Below are positions 1-21,571 of a DNA stretch of 64,000 nt, piece by piece (within the stretch, counting starts at the first letter, position 1; every line of letters begins with the position of its first letter). The notes beneath the pieces were generated by a model. That model ran no database searches and was not told the origin of the DNA. It saw only the letters and a list, made by a program, of their open reading frames with translations. A program made the translations under genes and the position numbers. Source of the DNA: Scylla paramamosain (taxonomy: Eukaryota; Arthropoda; Malacostraca; Decapoda; Portunidae). The stretch is taken from contig NC_087161.1 in the NCBI RefSeq assembly GCF_035594125.1, positions 1,280,001 to 1,344,000 on the forward strand. Reading direction: 5' to 3'.

Positions 1-130
1 TGTGAAAAAGTGGTGAAGTAAGATTAATAAAAAAAAGGAAAAAAGTGTCGTTGAGTTATCTAACGAGGGAAAGAATGAAACAAAACACGTGGTGTGCTAC
101 ATTGGCGTTAGTATTCAAAAACTAAATGCA

Positions 131-133
<3 letters not shown>

Positions 134-206
<73 letters not shown>
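134..206. repeat. (CT)n microsatellite
   Basis: About 36 uninterrupted CT units. Confidence 0.99.
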
Positions 207-207
<1 letters not shown>

Positions 208-444
208 GCAGATATTAATTTTTTACCCTCTTTCCTCTTCCACTTTCTAACCTTTACCTTTTCTGCCTCCCTTTTATAACTACTCATTTTATTCCCTCCT
301 ATCCTCCTCTTTCACCTACTTCCTTTTCTCACATCCTATCACTTAATAGAGGGGCTAAAATTATCCCAATTTTCTTTTAGTCAATGCCCGCTGTATCAAG
401 TATCCATTTTCATTAATCAAGAGTTGTTTTTACCATAAAAGATT

Positions 445-7350
<6,906 letters not shown>

Positions 7351-8335
7351 CTGGTTTTGAGAAAATAATATTCATAAAAAGCAAACAAATAAATTCTTCA
7401 TTATTTTTTCTTGTCTTATTAAATACATTAAACAATATTGCTAGTGTATTATGCGTTTCATTTGGATAATTCAACTCGTTTAAAAGAGATGTAAATCAAA
7501 TTCTGCATAGCAGTGCTTGAGCCAGATTGTGAAATGCATGTGGATCATGAGAGGAGGTATATATTATGGACATAAAAATCAAAGCGATATAATGACTACG
7601 GTTTTAACTCTCAGAATTATTAAGCAAGAATACTTGAAGATTTAGAAGTACAACTGATGCTTTCCAAGTAGACAAAGGGAGAACTGCAGGTGCGAGTTGC
7701 ACATGCAGCAGCCAAACAATGACTAGTCAGTTGTCAGTGATGAAGAGAAAGGAGACAAGTGAGCAGCGGTTAGTCGGCAGCTGCAGTCACCTTTCCTTGA
7801 TCCCAGTCCCACCCACTGTTCAGTGTGCATTGGCTCTCTGCCAATGTCCTCAAAGGTCGGAGTGCAATTAAACTTAGTCCTGTTTGTTGGAAACAAAAAC
7901 AAAATAATTGTACTAATGGGTGTTCAGGCACGAAAGCTGATCGTCTATCGCACGACTGTTTGTAAAGGTTACAGTCTTAATTAAAAACTTTTTCGATAGG
8001 ATTTTTTTGACGTAGTGCACAAAATATTATTGTCTGTTTTGCAGAATTTTTCGCGATGTTTAAACTTCCTCGTCTACAGAGCACCGCTGGAAGAGACCCG
8101 AGGTGTGTGTTATAGTTTTTGAGATATACTTTAGTACCATGCCGCCATAACAGAGATGACGTGGAGCAGCGATTCATGAAGTGGTCGTAAAGGTTTTAGG
8201 GCTTACGGAGAGAGAGAGAGAGAGAGTTTTGTTTAGTGCAGTGCAAAATGTTTGTATAGTTAAGACACACATAAAACATAACTTCATGGAAATTTATTTA
8301 TATGAATAGATATAATGATATTGATGATGATAATG

Positions 8336-8379
<44 letters not shown>

Positions 8380-8960
8380 TAAAACAACTTGCAAGTTTAA
8401 GAATGGGGAAAAGAAAAACGTGGAGCGTATCTAGTATCCTGAAAGTTCACTGAATAGCAAAAGAAAATAAAAAAGAAAAAAAAATAAATAAATAAAATAT
8501 ATGTAAATAAGCTAAAATATAATGAACCGGGTAATGAAAGTAAACTTGTTTTGGGTTTTCTCATGTTATCTTATTATTCTTTTATATCAAGGTGAATACA
8601 TTTAAAAGATATATCAAGAAGACTAAGTTATGATTCATTGTTTTAAAACATGTGCAGTTAAAACATGCAATTAGGAACAACTACGCACAAGCACTGTGTT
8701 CAAAAACCTGTTTGGAAGCGAAAAGGCTTTCTTATCTTAAATACTCAAGAAACCACCATGACTAGTTTTGCATTCAGTTCGAAACAGCTCTTGGTCAAAT
8801 TTAATTGAAGGAAACATGCTTGCCGAAAAGGCCTCCTCAAATGTTCTTAAGATACCGAAACTGAAGATTGTCTTGTGTAATGTAATTTATGTATTCTTAA
8901 AAGTTGCATCAAAAATATTTGGAGCAATTCTTTGTTACATAGTTTTTACTGTTCTGGTGA

Positions 8961-8999
<39 letters not shown>

Positions 9000-9204
9000 A
9001 TTAATAATAAAATCTATCAGTTTTTTTTTTTATACTTTTTAAAAGTTTTTGTAACGCAGGTCATTGAAAATTAATCTAGTATCATTATATAAATTAAAGA
9101 AATGACATCGAATATCACAAGTAAACACACACGGAAGTTACAGAATTGCTAGATAACCACTCTCCAGTAATTAATGTACAGGCTATAGAGTTTTTCTTAT
9201 GTGT

Positions 9205-9314
<110 letters not shown>

Positions 9315-9322
9315 ATCAATTG

Positions 9323-9445
9323 AGGAAGGATTACAAACAACTGCCCACTTAGATAACAATAAACTTGATACTTAAAAATATTTGAGGAAGGATTACAAAC
9401 AACTGCCCACTTAGATAACAATAAACTTGATACTTAAAAATATTT
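9323..9445. repeat. 61-bp tandem duplication next to a (TA)n tract
   Basis: GAGGAAGGATTACAAACAAC through ACTTAAAAATATTT occurs twice in direct succession just downstream of the channel-gene stop (9498), probably within its 3' UTR. Confidence 0.9.
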
Positions 9446-9497
9446 CAGTGTTACTTTCCGAAGCATTATGAATATGTTCTTACTAATGTATTTCGAG

Positions 9498-10174
9498 TTA
9501 GGCTACCATAATGATCCAGTAAACACTGGCAAAGGCCACAACTACGATCGGCGTCACCACGAGCCTGACCAGACGCAGGAGACCCTCTGCTGTAATACAA
9601 GGCTCTGTCTTTTTCGACATCGGACGGACAGATGTGACCGACTCTTTCTCTAAGCACTCGACAGAAACATGAATCATGATGACGAGGAAAAGAAGAATTG
9701 TACAGGAAAGGAACCAGACGTCGATCATCTTGATGTAAGCTGTCTTTGGCAAAGAAGCTGATGCCTGGTTAAAGAAGGTGTACAGAACCAGTAACGTTGT
9801 CAGGCTGACGGTGAGGCGAACCTGCCAGAGAAAAAATTAGATATTTACAAAAGTCATCGCTAAAGCGGCTTTCAACATTGTTAGATTATTTAAATACTGA
9901 CAGTATTAATACGTGAGGGTGATATGGGAAATTTTACCATATGAAATCGATGGAATCTGGATTGATAGAGCTCGAAATACTTTTCGTATAATTTTCTGTT
10001 GATTCTGTGAGGCTAATCTTATCAGGATTAGTTTGATATGTCCATCGATGGCATTCATATTATCTGGTCGAGCAGACAAGAACAATGGATCATTTTCTCC
10101 AAAAAAGGAATGATACCTGCTTTATTGAGATTTCTACACAAAAAGATTTGTTAGTGTTGTGATATGTACTTGAA

Positions 10175-10239
<65 letters not shown>

Positions 10240-10879
10240 ATTTACAAGATAAATTGCTGATAATTTTCGAAGAAATAAAGAAAAATGCAGTCTGTGAGAA
10301 TGTCAAGAAGATAAATTCATTGAAGATGAGTTATAGGAAAGAACTCAAGAAAGTCGATGACTTCAAACAGGCGAGTGAAATTTATGAGCCCATCTTGCTG
10401 GAATTTGTTTTATTTTTTGAGGTGGTGAAGGGATATCTTTGGTACAAGCTGACGGTTTATCATAAATATAGAATGTGTGACGTGGCAGTCACCAATGGTC
10501 AAAATATGTCGGTAATAAATATTGCTAGTACGAGGATCCCTTATAGAATGTATCGTGGGAGTTAGACGAAAAGTCGTCAATAAACATATACAATAAGACA
10601 TCAGAAATGTTATAATGAATATCATATGTTCTCAAAGGAGAAATTGGTAACATTTATGACACTGCATCTAGAAAAGCCTTCCTGTGTACCTTGATCGCAG
10701 ATTATGACTCTCCGAACATTAAGTTCTAACCACAAATGAAGAGGACGAAGAATGCTACTCATACTGAGATCCAAACCTTTCTTTGGTGAGGTTTGTTTTT
10801 CGGAATATTCCCTATAGATTTTATGAATTAAGTTGATCTGGTCCTTTCGATTTAACTGATTAAGTAAACAGCATCCTTA

Positions 10880-10919
<40 letters not shown>

Positions 10920-11012
10920 GATTTTATGAATTAAGTTGATCTGGTCCTTTCGATTTAACTGATAAGTAAAAGGCAATTTTAATTAATTAATTAATTAATT
11001 AATTAATTAATT

Positions 11013-11057
<45 letters not shown>

Positions 11058-14000
11058 AGCAGTAATATTCAAATATTAATGATCATAAAAATAACGATAA
11101 TAATGACAATATCCAGAGGACTGTCTCCTTGACGTATAGATGCAGGAGCTGCTGCCGTGCTGTTGACAGTGAGCATGAACGAGCGTGAACAGCTGCCAGC
11201 AAATATGTTGCAGCATATCGTGAGAAGAATAAACTAAGAAAAGGTATAAATCTTCTTTATGACCCATGACAGACCGAAATCACGTCATGACCCATGACAG
11301 ACCGAAATCACGTCTTGTGCATTACAGAAATATTGAATGATATCTCAGAACAAGATTATTCTCGTGATTAATTTCATCCATCATTCGTTATTAATCATAC
11401 ACGCATAAACATAAAAAATGTCTAGAGTAATCCGCATCGATTCCTTTTTTAAAACTTTTATAAAATTGATTACGAAGGACGAAACTGCACCATCCAAGCC
11501 TGACAAGGCATTATAATAATAAATACTAGATCACGTAGTGGATTGTGGCGGTATTGCATTGCCTAAGAAGCATTATTTTTCCCGAATAAGGTAAGATATA
11601 TGTGCTTAATATTTAAAGAAAAGTAGGTCTTTATTACGCGGCTTACCAATTACGAATGGTACTAGCTTCAATATTTTACAAAGCAATTAGTAAATTGTAA
11701 TAATATTTCATTGTGTTTTATTACTTATTTATTTATTTAAGGTTTGAATAAGTTGACGTGATGAATGTATATCGATAAAGTGCATAATTTGCTGAAGTAT
11801 CGTCTTTCCACTCACCTGGAGCAGCTTTACACTGACGTAGAGAGTGGAGTAACTGATGGCAACCAGAAGGACAGACGGAAGATAGATGGTAAGCAAAATG
11901 AGCGTCGAGTGTCGGGTGAGGGTGTAGCCAACCTAAAGAAGAAAATGCCTTGAAATACTTCTCAGTAATAGGTGATGGTATAGGAGTGTATCAAAGTCGC
12001 GTTCATGAAACTTTCACTCTCATACAGAATAGCATTTTCACTGGTTTATGTAGAATCTTGATGCACCTATGGTAGACCTGTCCCCTTCTACATTGATCTA
12101 GTTAAGTTAGGGGTAACCTCCCTTCGTGGACTTATGCAGAGGCCGCATCACTATTTACGATTATGTATTTACAACTCCTCTTACAGACATGCCGCCATTT
12201 TCTTCTTTGTTACAGACCCCCTCTTGCTCCTTTCCCTATTTCATCCATGACTCTTCAAAATGCAGTTTCGATAAAAGTTATTGATACATGTTACATGATA
12301 CATGGCTACAACAACTTATACAAATAATCTGATTGATAAAAGTTTGATTATTATGAGAAAAAAGGATCAGGGAAATTCATCAATTACTGAGACACTGAAA
12401 TACTCAATCCAGCAAGTAAGCCGCTTGCCAGTATTGTGTAGCTGTGTGTCCACGGCACGACTTGGCATTATGGACCTCCGTGAAATGCTCAAATGATGAG
12501 ATGCGATGGACGAAATGTGTTTAATCTTCCAAATGATGACATCTTGATGAGCAGCATCACTAGATGTCAATCTGCTTCAAACATCTGTATGGCAACATCT
12601 CGACTTTGTAAGTTTATGGATATTAGATATTTGTTTTTAGATGAGCAACTCTAAAAGTGGGCACTGTTGCCGTACCTCCATAATGCTCTCTCGAGAGGTT
12701 GTGTTTGCTTCCTTGACAAAGAAGTCACTGATAATGTACGTGGAGAGTTCGGAGTTGTGGTTGTACTCGGTTTCTGCACGACTTTTTGTTAGAGAGACAA
12801 GTTTCTTGCTTATGGACGACACTTGCACCAGGACGCTACACTGCTGCACGTCGAAGGGATAGTAGAACACGTCGAAGGCACATACAAAGCTCCCGCTGTA
12901 ATGTTGCTGCTTAATCACTCTTGCTGCTGCGCCCTCGTATACGGTTTCTGAAATCCAGTGCATCAGCTTGTATTATAAAACAACATTTCTGATAACTGAA
13001 TGATTTAAACATATAAGAAGTATTTTTATATTTTATATAAACTTTCCAGCTTCACTGTAAAGTATCTGATATTCATCAATTTGCCTTTAACATAAATTTT
13101 ATTTTTACCCATATTGACGTTGTTGAAATCACTTGGAAGTGAGGAATTTTTTCTGTCTACGAAAAAGTTTTCCTTTATTGACTTAATCACCCCATCTTTT
13201 ACGTTTGGAAACTCCAATTTAGGATACCAAATGCTGTTCACTTCATTGTCTGACAGTTCGTTGGCATTCATGTCTTCTCGCAGGTTAAGGAATTTAAGTC
13301 TAGTGTCTATCCATTCCAGGCTGACGATGAATTCAAGAGTGATGGCCTGTTGGACGTCTTCGATTTTTAGAAACCGAAGGAATACGAACTTCATGAATGG
13401 CTGTAGTGGTTCATTTGGATCTTCAACATTTTTGGGTGGCTTAAACTTCCGGTAGCCATCAGGAAGCTGAAGGACGGAACAGTTGTCCTCGTCTGTGCCA
13501 TCGTTACAGTCGTCCTTGGCATCGCATCGGTCAGCAATATCAATGCATTGGCCATTGTTGCACATATACTGATCGCTTGTGCATATTGACAGGCTTAACT
13601 CTAATAGGCTCCCTTTTCCCTTGTCGCACACTGGTGTCAGAAGGAACCAGAATTGCCGGCCGAGTGGGTACTGAGCATCAGACGCCAAGGCAAGTGTGGC
13701 AATTGTGATATTAAAAACAGTATCAATAAGACTCCATTGTTTCTCTTCGGACTTCAGTATCATGTAGCCATAAAAGCCATGGAAGAAAGGTTTGCTGGAA
13801 AAGTAACCTAAGACTTCAAACATGGTCTCGGTGAGCAACTCTCGACACGCTCCTCTGAGATATAAGGGAACATCAATTGCTTCCTCACATACTACACATG
13901 CTACTTGTTTCTTGCATGGGTAGTCATTCCAGGACGATGTCCATCCCATAATTATACAGTTCTCTACCCGAGTCTCGTCAGGTTGCCCTGGACCCCAGAA

Positions 14001-15364
14001 TATGTCTGTAACAACTTGGTTGTCCCGCAGACGACGCCACACTCCTTCCTCCTGCAAGTCTGTTACGCCAATCCACAACAACTCTTTCTTGCACATCTCT
14101 TCATTCCACAAAGTGCTGTTGACTTCCAGGTTTCTCTTCTGTGTTATAGGACCGTACATTTCGGATCCTACGAGATGGCACATTCTCCTGGATTCATCAA
14201 ATGTTCTGGCTTCTGGAAATATGTTAAAATGTTCTTTCTTTGAACATATTTCTTCAAGGGAAATGCCCTCTTCATCTACATTTATAAGCTCAAGGTCATC
14301 ATTGTCTGTGGAAAGAATATCACCCATAAGGTTTACACTACAGTTTGCTATCGCTGCAATCTCAGCTCGGGAAAGGCCTCGGCTCCATAAATTGACTTGC
14401 GTGACGTATCCTTTCTGTATCTGAAACCTGTTGAATCTGCCCGAGAGTGAATCCTGCTCTTGCCCAACGATGAAGGTCCCATTAAGAGGCAGCACCCGGT
14501 CATCGCCCTGAATCGGGGCACTAGCCAAGGGGGCGCCGTCCACATACACCGTGTAGGCGTCACCGGATAGGACGTGACAGTAGTGCCGCCACCGCCGCAG
14601 TACAGTCGGGATGTGTAGCTCTTCAATCGCCTCTTGGGGCTCGTTATTGTAGCGGAAGAAGTGCTTGCCATCTATTACATCTGTAAATAATCAACTTGTA
14701 AAATCTAGAGATAACTTCTGGTTTTCTGTTCATACAAAATCTTCTGATATGTAAAAACAAAATTATATACCTAATTACATAATATCTCACAGAACATGAT
14801 GGCATTGGCAAATCTGTCAGCTGTAGCATAGGAGAGAAACACTTGAAGTTTGGTGATGGCAGTCAGAAATATCCTTGTGCAAACTGTCATTTCTGTAAGG
14901 CTGGAAACTTTCCCCCTGCTGCGTGTCATGTTGAACCTGATGTACACGTCATCCCGGGGTGGCTGCCAAATGTCAGACTGCAGGGAGAACAGCCGCACCC
15001 TCGCCTCTGTCGGGATGCTGAATGTTAACGACTTGTCTAAGGGAGGGAAAGAGAAAGGGACAGACAGACAAATAGACAGAGACTGCTCCTCATAGCATTA
15101 TTTAACTTTAATTACTGAGGAAAGACGGGCTTCAAACCAGTGCAATAATTTTGTCGGTACTCGGAAAACACATGTGCTTTTTAACTACGTACTTCATAAC
15201 TATGTGACAACACGCTATAGTAAAAAAATAAGTAAATAAAAAAAAATAAATGCGTATTTCCTTTCCCGACGCACGCAGTCTTGCATAAACAATGTGCATT
15301 ATTTCATCCGTCTGTAATGGCCGCGTTCTGACATGCAGGAGTGTGGTTATGGTGTCAGTTTCAC

Positions 15365-15418
<54 letters not shown>

Positions 15419-15710
15419 CAGACAGAATACTCTATTCACTTTTATGTTGGTGACTACGCTGCAATTTTCTCAACCTTATTAAACGTGTAACTCTTGAAAC
15501 GCTGCAGTAGCATGAGGACCAAGCTTTTGTTGATATATTTATTTATGCATTTATTGTTTATTTATATATTTACTTATGTTTGTGAGTGTGTGTGTGTTTC
15601 TTGCCAGCCTTCGTGACTTTGAGGAAAGTTAAATGAATTAAATAAAATAGATATACTAGTATATTCGTATATAGTAGTGTGTGTTATATATCCCCTCAGA
15701 ATTTATTATT

Positions 15711-15758
<48 letters not shown>

Positions 15759-15814
15759 GTTATTATTATTATTATTATTATTGTTATCATCATCGTTGTT
15801 ATAATAATAATAAT

Positions 15815-15859
<45 letters not shown>

Positions 15860-15864
15860 TACTA

Positions 15865-15920
<56 letters not shown>

Positions 15921-17343
15921 CATTATTATTATTATCATAATTAATGTTAAAATTTCTTAAACTTTGCTAATTATGATCAAGCAGTAGGAACAAAACTATG
16001 TCCAGCATCGTGTATTATTTTATGAGTTTTCACTCAAGTGGTCTTTAAATTTGCTACACATCGTGTGCTGCTGAATTTCACAGCAGAACTCTGTTGCTGT
16101 GCTTCACAATCAACGTTGGTGAGTGTATGAATTACGCTCACGGCAAAACATATGCTCCAGAAAAAAAAAAAAAGTTAATTTATTTGATGAATTGCACTTT
16201 AACTTGTGTTAGCTTTGAAACATTCAGCAACGTTATACGCCTGTTTTGTGGTTTTAACCCATAAATACACTAAAATACATTTACTGTCATCACTGAGATT
16301 TTTTTTTTTTTTTTTGGTTGTACAGTAAAGATGCAAATTTCATCATTCATTTTTAAAGTACTCTGTAAAACTCTTCTGGTTAATGTGGGAACCTGACTCA
16401 AACTCTTAAAATCCTCAAGTCTCTCGGCTTGCAAGGAAGGCTGAGACCGCCAACCCCGAGGAAGGGGGTCTGTGTGGTCCTCTCGTATGGTTTATAATTT
16501 GGTAACCTCTAGCTTAGCCCTTCACCTTTACGTGTTCGTAATGATGGAGCGTAATGCTTCCCATTCCCTTGTTTGTAATCATGTAGCTTTTTCATTAGAA
16601 AGATACTAGAGAGAAGAAACAGCGCTACGTTTGAGAATCATGCGCTGTCTCAGTCACCCTAAACGTGATTTCTATAGTAATTACTTTGGATCAGTAAGTA
16701 AGCAGCGCTAAATGCTCTGAAGGAAGATAAGAAACTGTAACTTCCCGATCCGTGGTCATAGAAAATATACAGGTCTTAGGCAAGGAAGGTGCGGCCTGGA
16801 AAGAAATCCGCAAGCCACCTCTGCTCTACGGCTAATTTCGATAGGAATTAATTTTTCTAATCTTGCCATTTTTCATTAGCGACCGTTTCGTGTAGGATGG
16901 AATTAATTTTATTTATGCGCAAAAATTCATTCATTACTGTGAGAAAGCAAAGCGGCCAGACATACAGGCAAAGAAGTAAAGTACTCTTTGTAAAATTGGT
17001 TTATGAAACATAAGCTCTTGAATTCTTATAAATGACGATTATATACTTATAAAATATATTGAATCATTGGTATTCTTATTTTGATTGAAAACAAACAAGA
17101 CGCATTCTCCTTTGCTCCCTGTTCTAAGCAGACTAGCAAGCGGAAAACAACAGGGATGCGCTGCGCAACTGCTGTTTCCAAAATAGCAGATTGTACAGTC
17201 TAAATCTACAGACGTTTTTGAAAAAGTAAAATACAATGCATGCCCCTTGAGGAACCCAGTAATTATGGTTGTATAAGCCATCACAATTTTACTTTTGTTC
17301 TTGTACTTCATCAGATCAACTGAGAAACCGAAACTTCTATTGG

Positions 17344-17379
<36 letters not shown>

Positions 17380-17549
17380 GCACGCACACATACATATTGT
17401 TTACGGAATTTATTAAATTTCTTGAAACTGCTTTATGAAAGTGTTCACAAAAACAAACCTGATTGCTGGTTGGAGAAACAAAATCCCAAGAAAGAGAAGA
17501 CAACACCGAAGAGCAGAGGTGGTGGGAGGCGGTCAGACAGGCGCGTCAT
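9498..17549 (-). CDS. Pentraxin / C-type lectin / LDLa / Cys-loop ligand-gated ion channel chimera
   Basis: Six exons join in phase: 17549-17459, 15036-14791, 14680-13109, 12947-12676, 11932-11816, 9821-9498 (stop TAA), 873 aa. Residues 1-26 are a signal peptide (LLFGVVFSFLGFCFS). About 31-250 is a pentraxin-like domain (LTEMTVCTRIFLTA, FLSYATADRFANAIMFY, HYCHVLSG, TVYVDG). About 257-376 is a C-type lectin domain with WIGVTD, a QPD sugar-specificity tripeptide (GPGQPDE) and WND. About 478-512 is an LDLa repeat with six Cys and the DGTDEDNC calcium box. About 513-726 is the channel ligand-binding domain with a perfect Cys-x13-Cys loop (658-672, YPFDVQQ). M1 (IYLPSVLLVAISY), M2 (VRLTVSLTTLLVLYTFF), LPKTAYIKMIDVW, M3, a very short M3-M4 loop and M4 (VVTPIVVVAFASVYWIIM) follow. 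The small first exon is supported by signal peptide and matching phase (g|ac gives Asp). The domain calls are strong; channel activity and ligand are inference. Confidence 0.92.
10240..10440 (+). pseudogene. MADF (Myb/SANT-like) domain relic in a channel-gene intron
   Basis: The forward frame after a (GA)n tract contains NVKKINSLKMSYRKELKKVD followed by ASEIYEP, which resembles the middle of arthropod MADF domains (kinsLR.qYr.ElkK). The upstream part of the domain is missing or scrambled, and the segment lies antisense inside the last intron of the Cys-loop channel gene. Either a transposon-derived fragment or a dead gene copy. Confidence 0.45.
10795..11045. repeat. Duplicated 58-bp segment flanking (TAA)n and (TTAA)n
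   Basis: TAGATTTTATGAATTAAGTTGATCTGG continues for about 58 bp and occurs at about 10810 and again at about 10919, each followed by A/T-only microsatellites. Intronic in the channel gene. Confidence 0.85.
11257..11316. repeat. 28-bp tandem duplication
   Basis: ATGACCCATGACAGACCGAA plus ATCACGTC is repeated twice head to tail in the channel-gene intron. Confidence 0.9.
15715..15940. repeat. (TTA)n-(TAA)n-(TTA)n triplet tract
   Basis: Mirrored trinucleotide blocks in the channel-gene intron. The TTA and TAA halves are complementary and could fold back. Poly-Ile and poly-Asn frames here are artefacts. Confidence 0.97.
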
Positions 17550-18283
17550 GACGGTCCTGTTCTTGCAGCGTCTTCGGTGCAACTGCAGAACTTGTGTTAT
17601 TGCGTGCTTCAGAAGTGTTGCCGTATATTGAACGATCCATATTGTCTACTTACACCATGTATTATTTTCTCACTGTCCCCATTTCCCTTTCTTGTGTGTG
17701 TTGTGTTGTTTTGTGTAATCCATCATGTGAAATTTGGTATTTCTTTTTATGTGTCCAGTCACATTTGGACACGGTGGAGAGTCTTAAATACGCATGACTA
17801 TAGAAAACGTTCTTGCATATGCCAGATTGATCATACATTTACTTAACGGAAATTCTGTGTCACTCTTTAGAGTTCTCAACACTTCAGTCCTTACACTTGT
17901 ATGGGTCAGCAGAAGAAGAAGTAAAAAAAAATCGGTAATAATTTATCAGAAGCATTTGTGTAGAAGAACAAAAAAGTTTCTATTACAGTTCCGAATTCGG
18001 AGAAGTTGATTGAGTCTTCCCCAGAAGTGCTGCTCATACTGTCATCACCTTTTTACCAGGCTCTCCTACCTCCTCCACTTATCTCAAAAGCTGTTCATGT
18101 GTTATTACTTCTAAATAAATTCTGTTCATTTCGGATTTGTACTTGATAAATTAGCTTTCAACATCTATTTGTAATGCTACTGTTAATAACCTTGCCTTGA
18201 AAATTACGTGGTCAAGCCTGATCTGACCTTGTAATTCATGAGCACGTATGATTCTACGCATATAAGAAAAAGTAAAACATATT

Positions 18284-18336
<53 letters not shown>

Positions 18337-18504
18337 CTGTATATTGTACAGGTATCCTCTCTTTACAACAGGGGAGAGCACACAATGATGAGTTATTACG
18401 TGCGCACCAATACAAAATTCACATCTTTTACAGACACGCACGCGCTGCCTTACTAATCCTAAATACAGTCGATACTAATGATATATACATGAAGTAACCT
18501 ACAC

Positions 18505-18563
<59 letters not shown>

Positions 18564-19459
18564 AGAACCACGATAGAATAAAAATTCTACAATTCTTACT
18601 TATTCCATCACTCTTCTTGCGAGTTCCTAGAAATTTATGCCCTTACCATGCTTGTTAGTTCCTTGTCGACGTGTGGATGTGATGGTTATTTTTTGTTGAA
18701 TAAAGAACAATGTTATAAAAATTTATTATATTTTGTTTGTTTTTCGATGAAATTGTCGAGTACCAATTGGAATATATTATTGTTATTATTATTTTTATTA
18801 TTTGTATTATTACTATCATTCAATATACTGGGTTTGTTCAACCAGCACCATATGACCTTATGGTCGCAACGCCAAATTTACAATTGGTCAAAACCTTAAC
18901 TATGCTTATGCTTGCGATTGATCTTCGTCTTAATTTTTCATTGGTTTTGTCATGCGCTTACATTTCTCCCAGTCAGTTTCTCAAACTATCGCTAAACATG
19001 ATCCAGTTAAACTAATGCTAGATGTAAGTGATATTTTGCGTTAGTTTTGCTATAAGCCTTCATTTCCTCTTAGCTCTTTAGTCATTAATCTATCCCAATC
19101 AATTTCTTCAGCTAATGCTAAAAATGCTTAAAATAAACTGATTATAAACACGACGTGTAAGGAACATTCGCCATCTTAGCGTGCCGCGACGATGTGCATT
19201 AAGGTTTGATTAAGAAATAAAAAGTCTGAGAGAGAGAAGGCGTGCTTCTGATACCTGCTCATCACATCACCACCGCACGCTTACACAGGATAGACCTGTA
19301 TTATTTATCAAAGCTGTCAAGTTTTTGTTAAAGGAATACTGACTCAGTTGTACACAATGGTATTATGAGTTCTTAGCAATAGTTGTTGGCATGCCGGTTC
19401 CCTCACACTTCCGAGAAAAACGTCCTCACGCAAGCGGTAAAATAAAGGAGAGCTGCTAA

Positions 19460-20335
<876 letters not shown>

Positions 20336-21108
20336 CAAATAGCGAAGTTAGCGTCACTAGACCGTCTCTTGAGAAAGGTCAGCTTCCTAGACTTGTTGAG
20401 GTGCTCACGAAACTCGCCCCAGTTTCTAAGTATGTCTAGCTTTGTAGATTTCTTGACGCAGTTCCACATACCACGAGGTGACCGACTGACACCCAAACCG
20501 GTGTGAGTGAAAGGAGAATGAAGCATGCTGCTATTACTGATTTCATAAACTAGTTAATGGGGAGATGCGTCCATAAAAGAACTTGAGAATTTTTATTTTT
20601 TTTTTATCAAGGAGATCAAAGGACTAAAAATTAAAGAAAAATACAAAAATAATACTATCTCCTTTACTGACAATCTCAGCAAATTCTTAGAACCTGAGAA
20701 GATTAGAGGACTTGAGGTGAGGGGGGGAAAAAAAAAAGTTGACACTAAGGAGATCAGAGGACTTGAGATGAAGGAATAACACAAAGTAATCGTAATTCCT
20801 CTTTCGACAGTTTTAACAAGACCCAACAACTAATAGATTTCAAGATCAGAGAACTTGCGTCGAAAGTAAAATGATGAAAACAGCAAATTACATAACATCA
20901 TATCCAAGGCCTGCATGTATTGAGCCTCACCTAATTTGCATCTGGGCTGACGTATTCAAGCAGACAGCCAACATTAGTATGAAGGTCACGCCACTTGCTG
21001 CTTGCTATTAAGATTAAGTTTGCTGGAACTTGTTTGTTATAGGTGTTTAATCATGAGGCTTGTTAATTATGTGCTTGAGAGTGAGTGACAAATGGTGTGT
21101 ATGTAAGT

Positions 21109-21288
<180 letters not shown>

Positions 21289-21401
21289 ATTTTAAGTTAT
21301 TATAATACTGAAACCAAAGAACGTAGAGTAATCATGTAACCATTGGCTAACTTGCAAGTGAGTGCCGTGCATTGGCCCGCGGGATTGATGTCAAGTGAAA
21401 G

Positions 21402-21412
21402 TATATATAAAA
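21402..21412 (+). promoter_or_regulatory. TATA box of secreted-protein gene 1
   Basis: TATATATAAAA lies about 35-44 nt upstream of the ATG at 21446, so the 5' leader should be very short. Confidence 0.7.
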
Positions 21413-21445
21413 CTCGAAACAGACGAGGAGCGGCGCCATACCAGC

Positions 21446-21513
21446 ATGAAGCTTCAGGTGAGAAGTTTGTGTTGAACGCTCCACTGTTATCAGTTTAAAG
21501 CGAGTGCATTAAC

Positions 21514-21571
<58 letters not shown>

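Noticed and set aside
15681..15944. Poly-Ile / poly-Asn / poly-Tyr frames
   Set aside because: Produced by the TTA/TAA triplet tract.
17039..17506. 155-codon minus-strand protein starting MLSSLSWDF
   Set aside because: It overlaps, in another frame, the signal-peptide exon of the channel gene and then reads through intron and a GT repeat.
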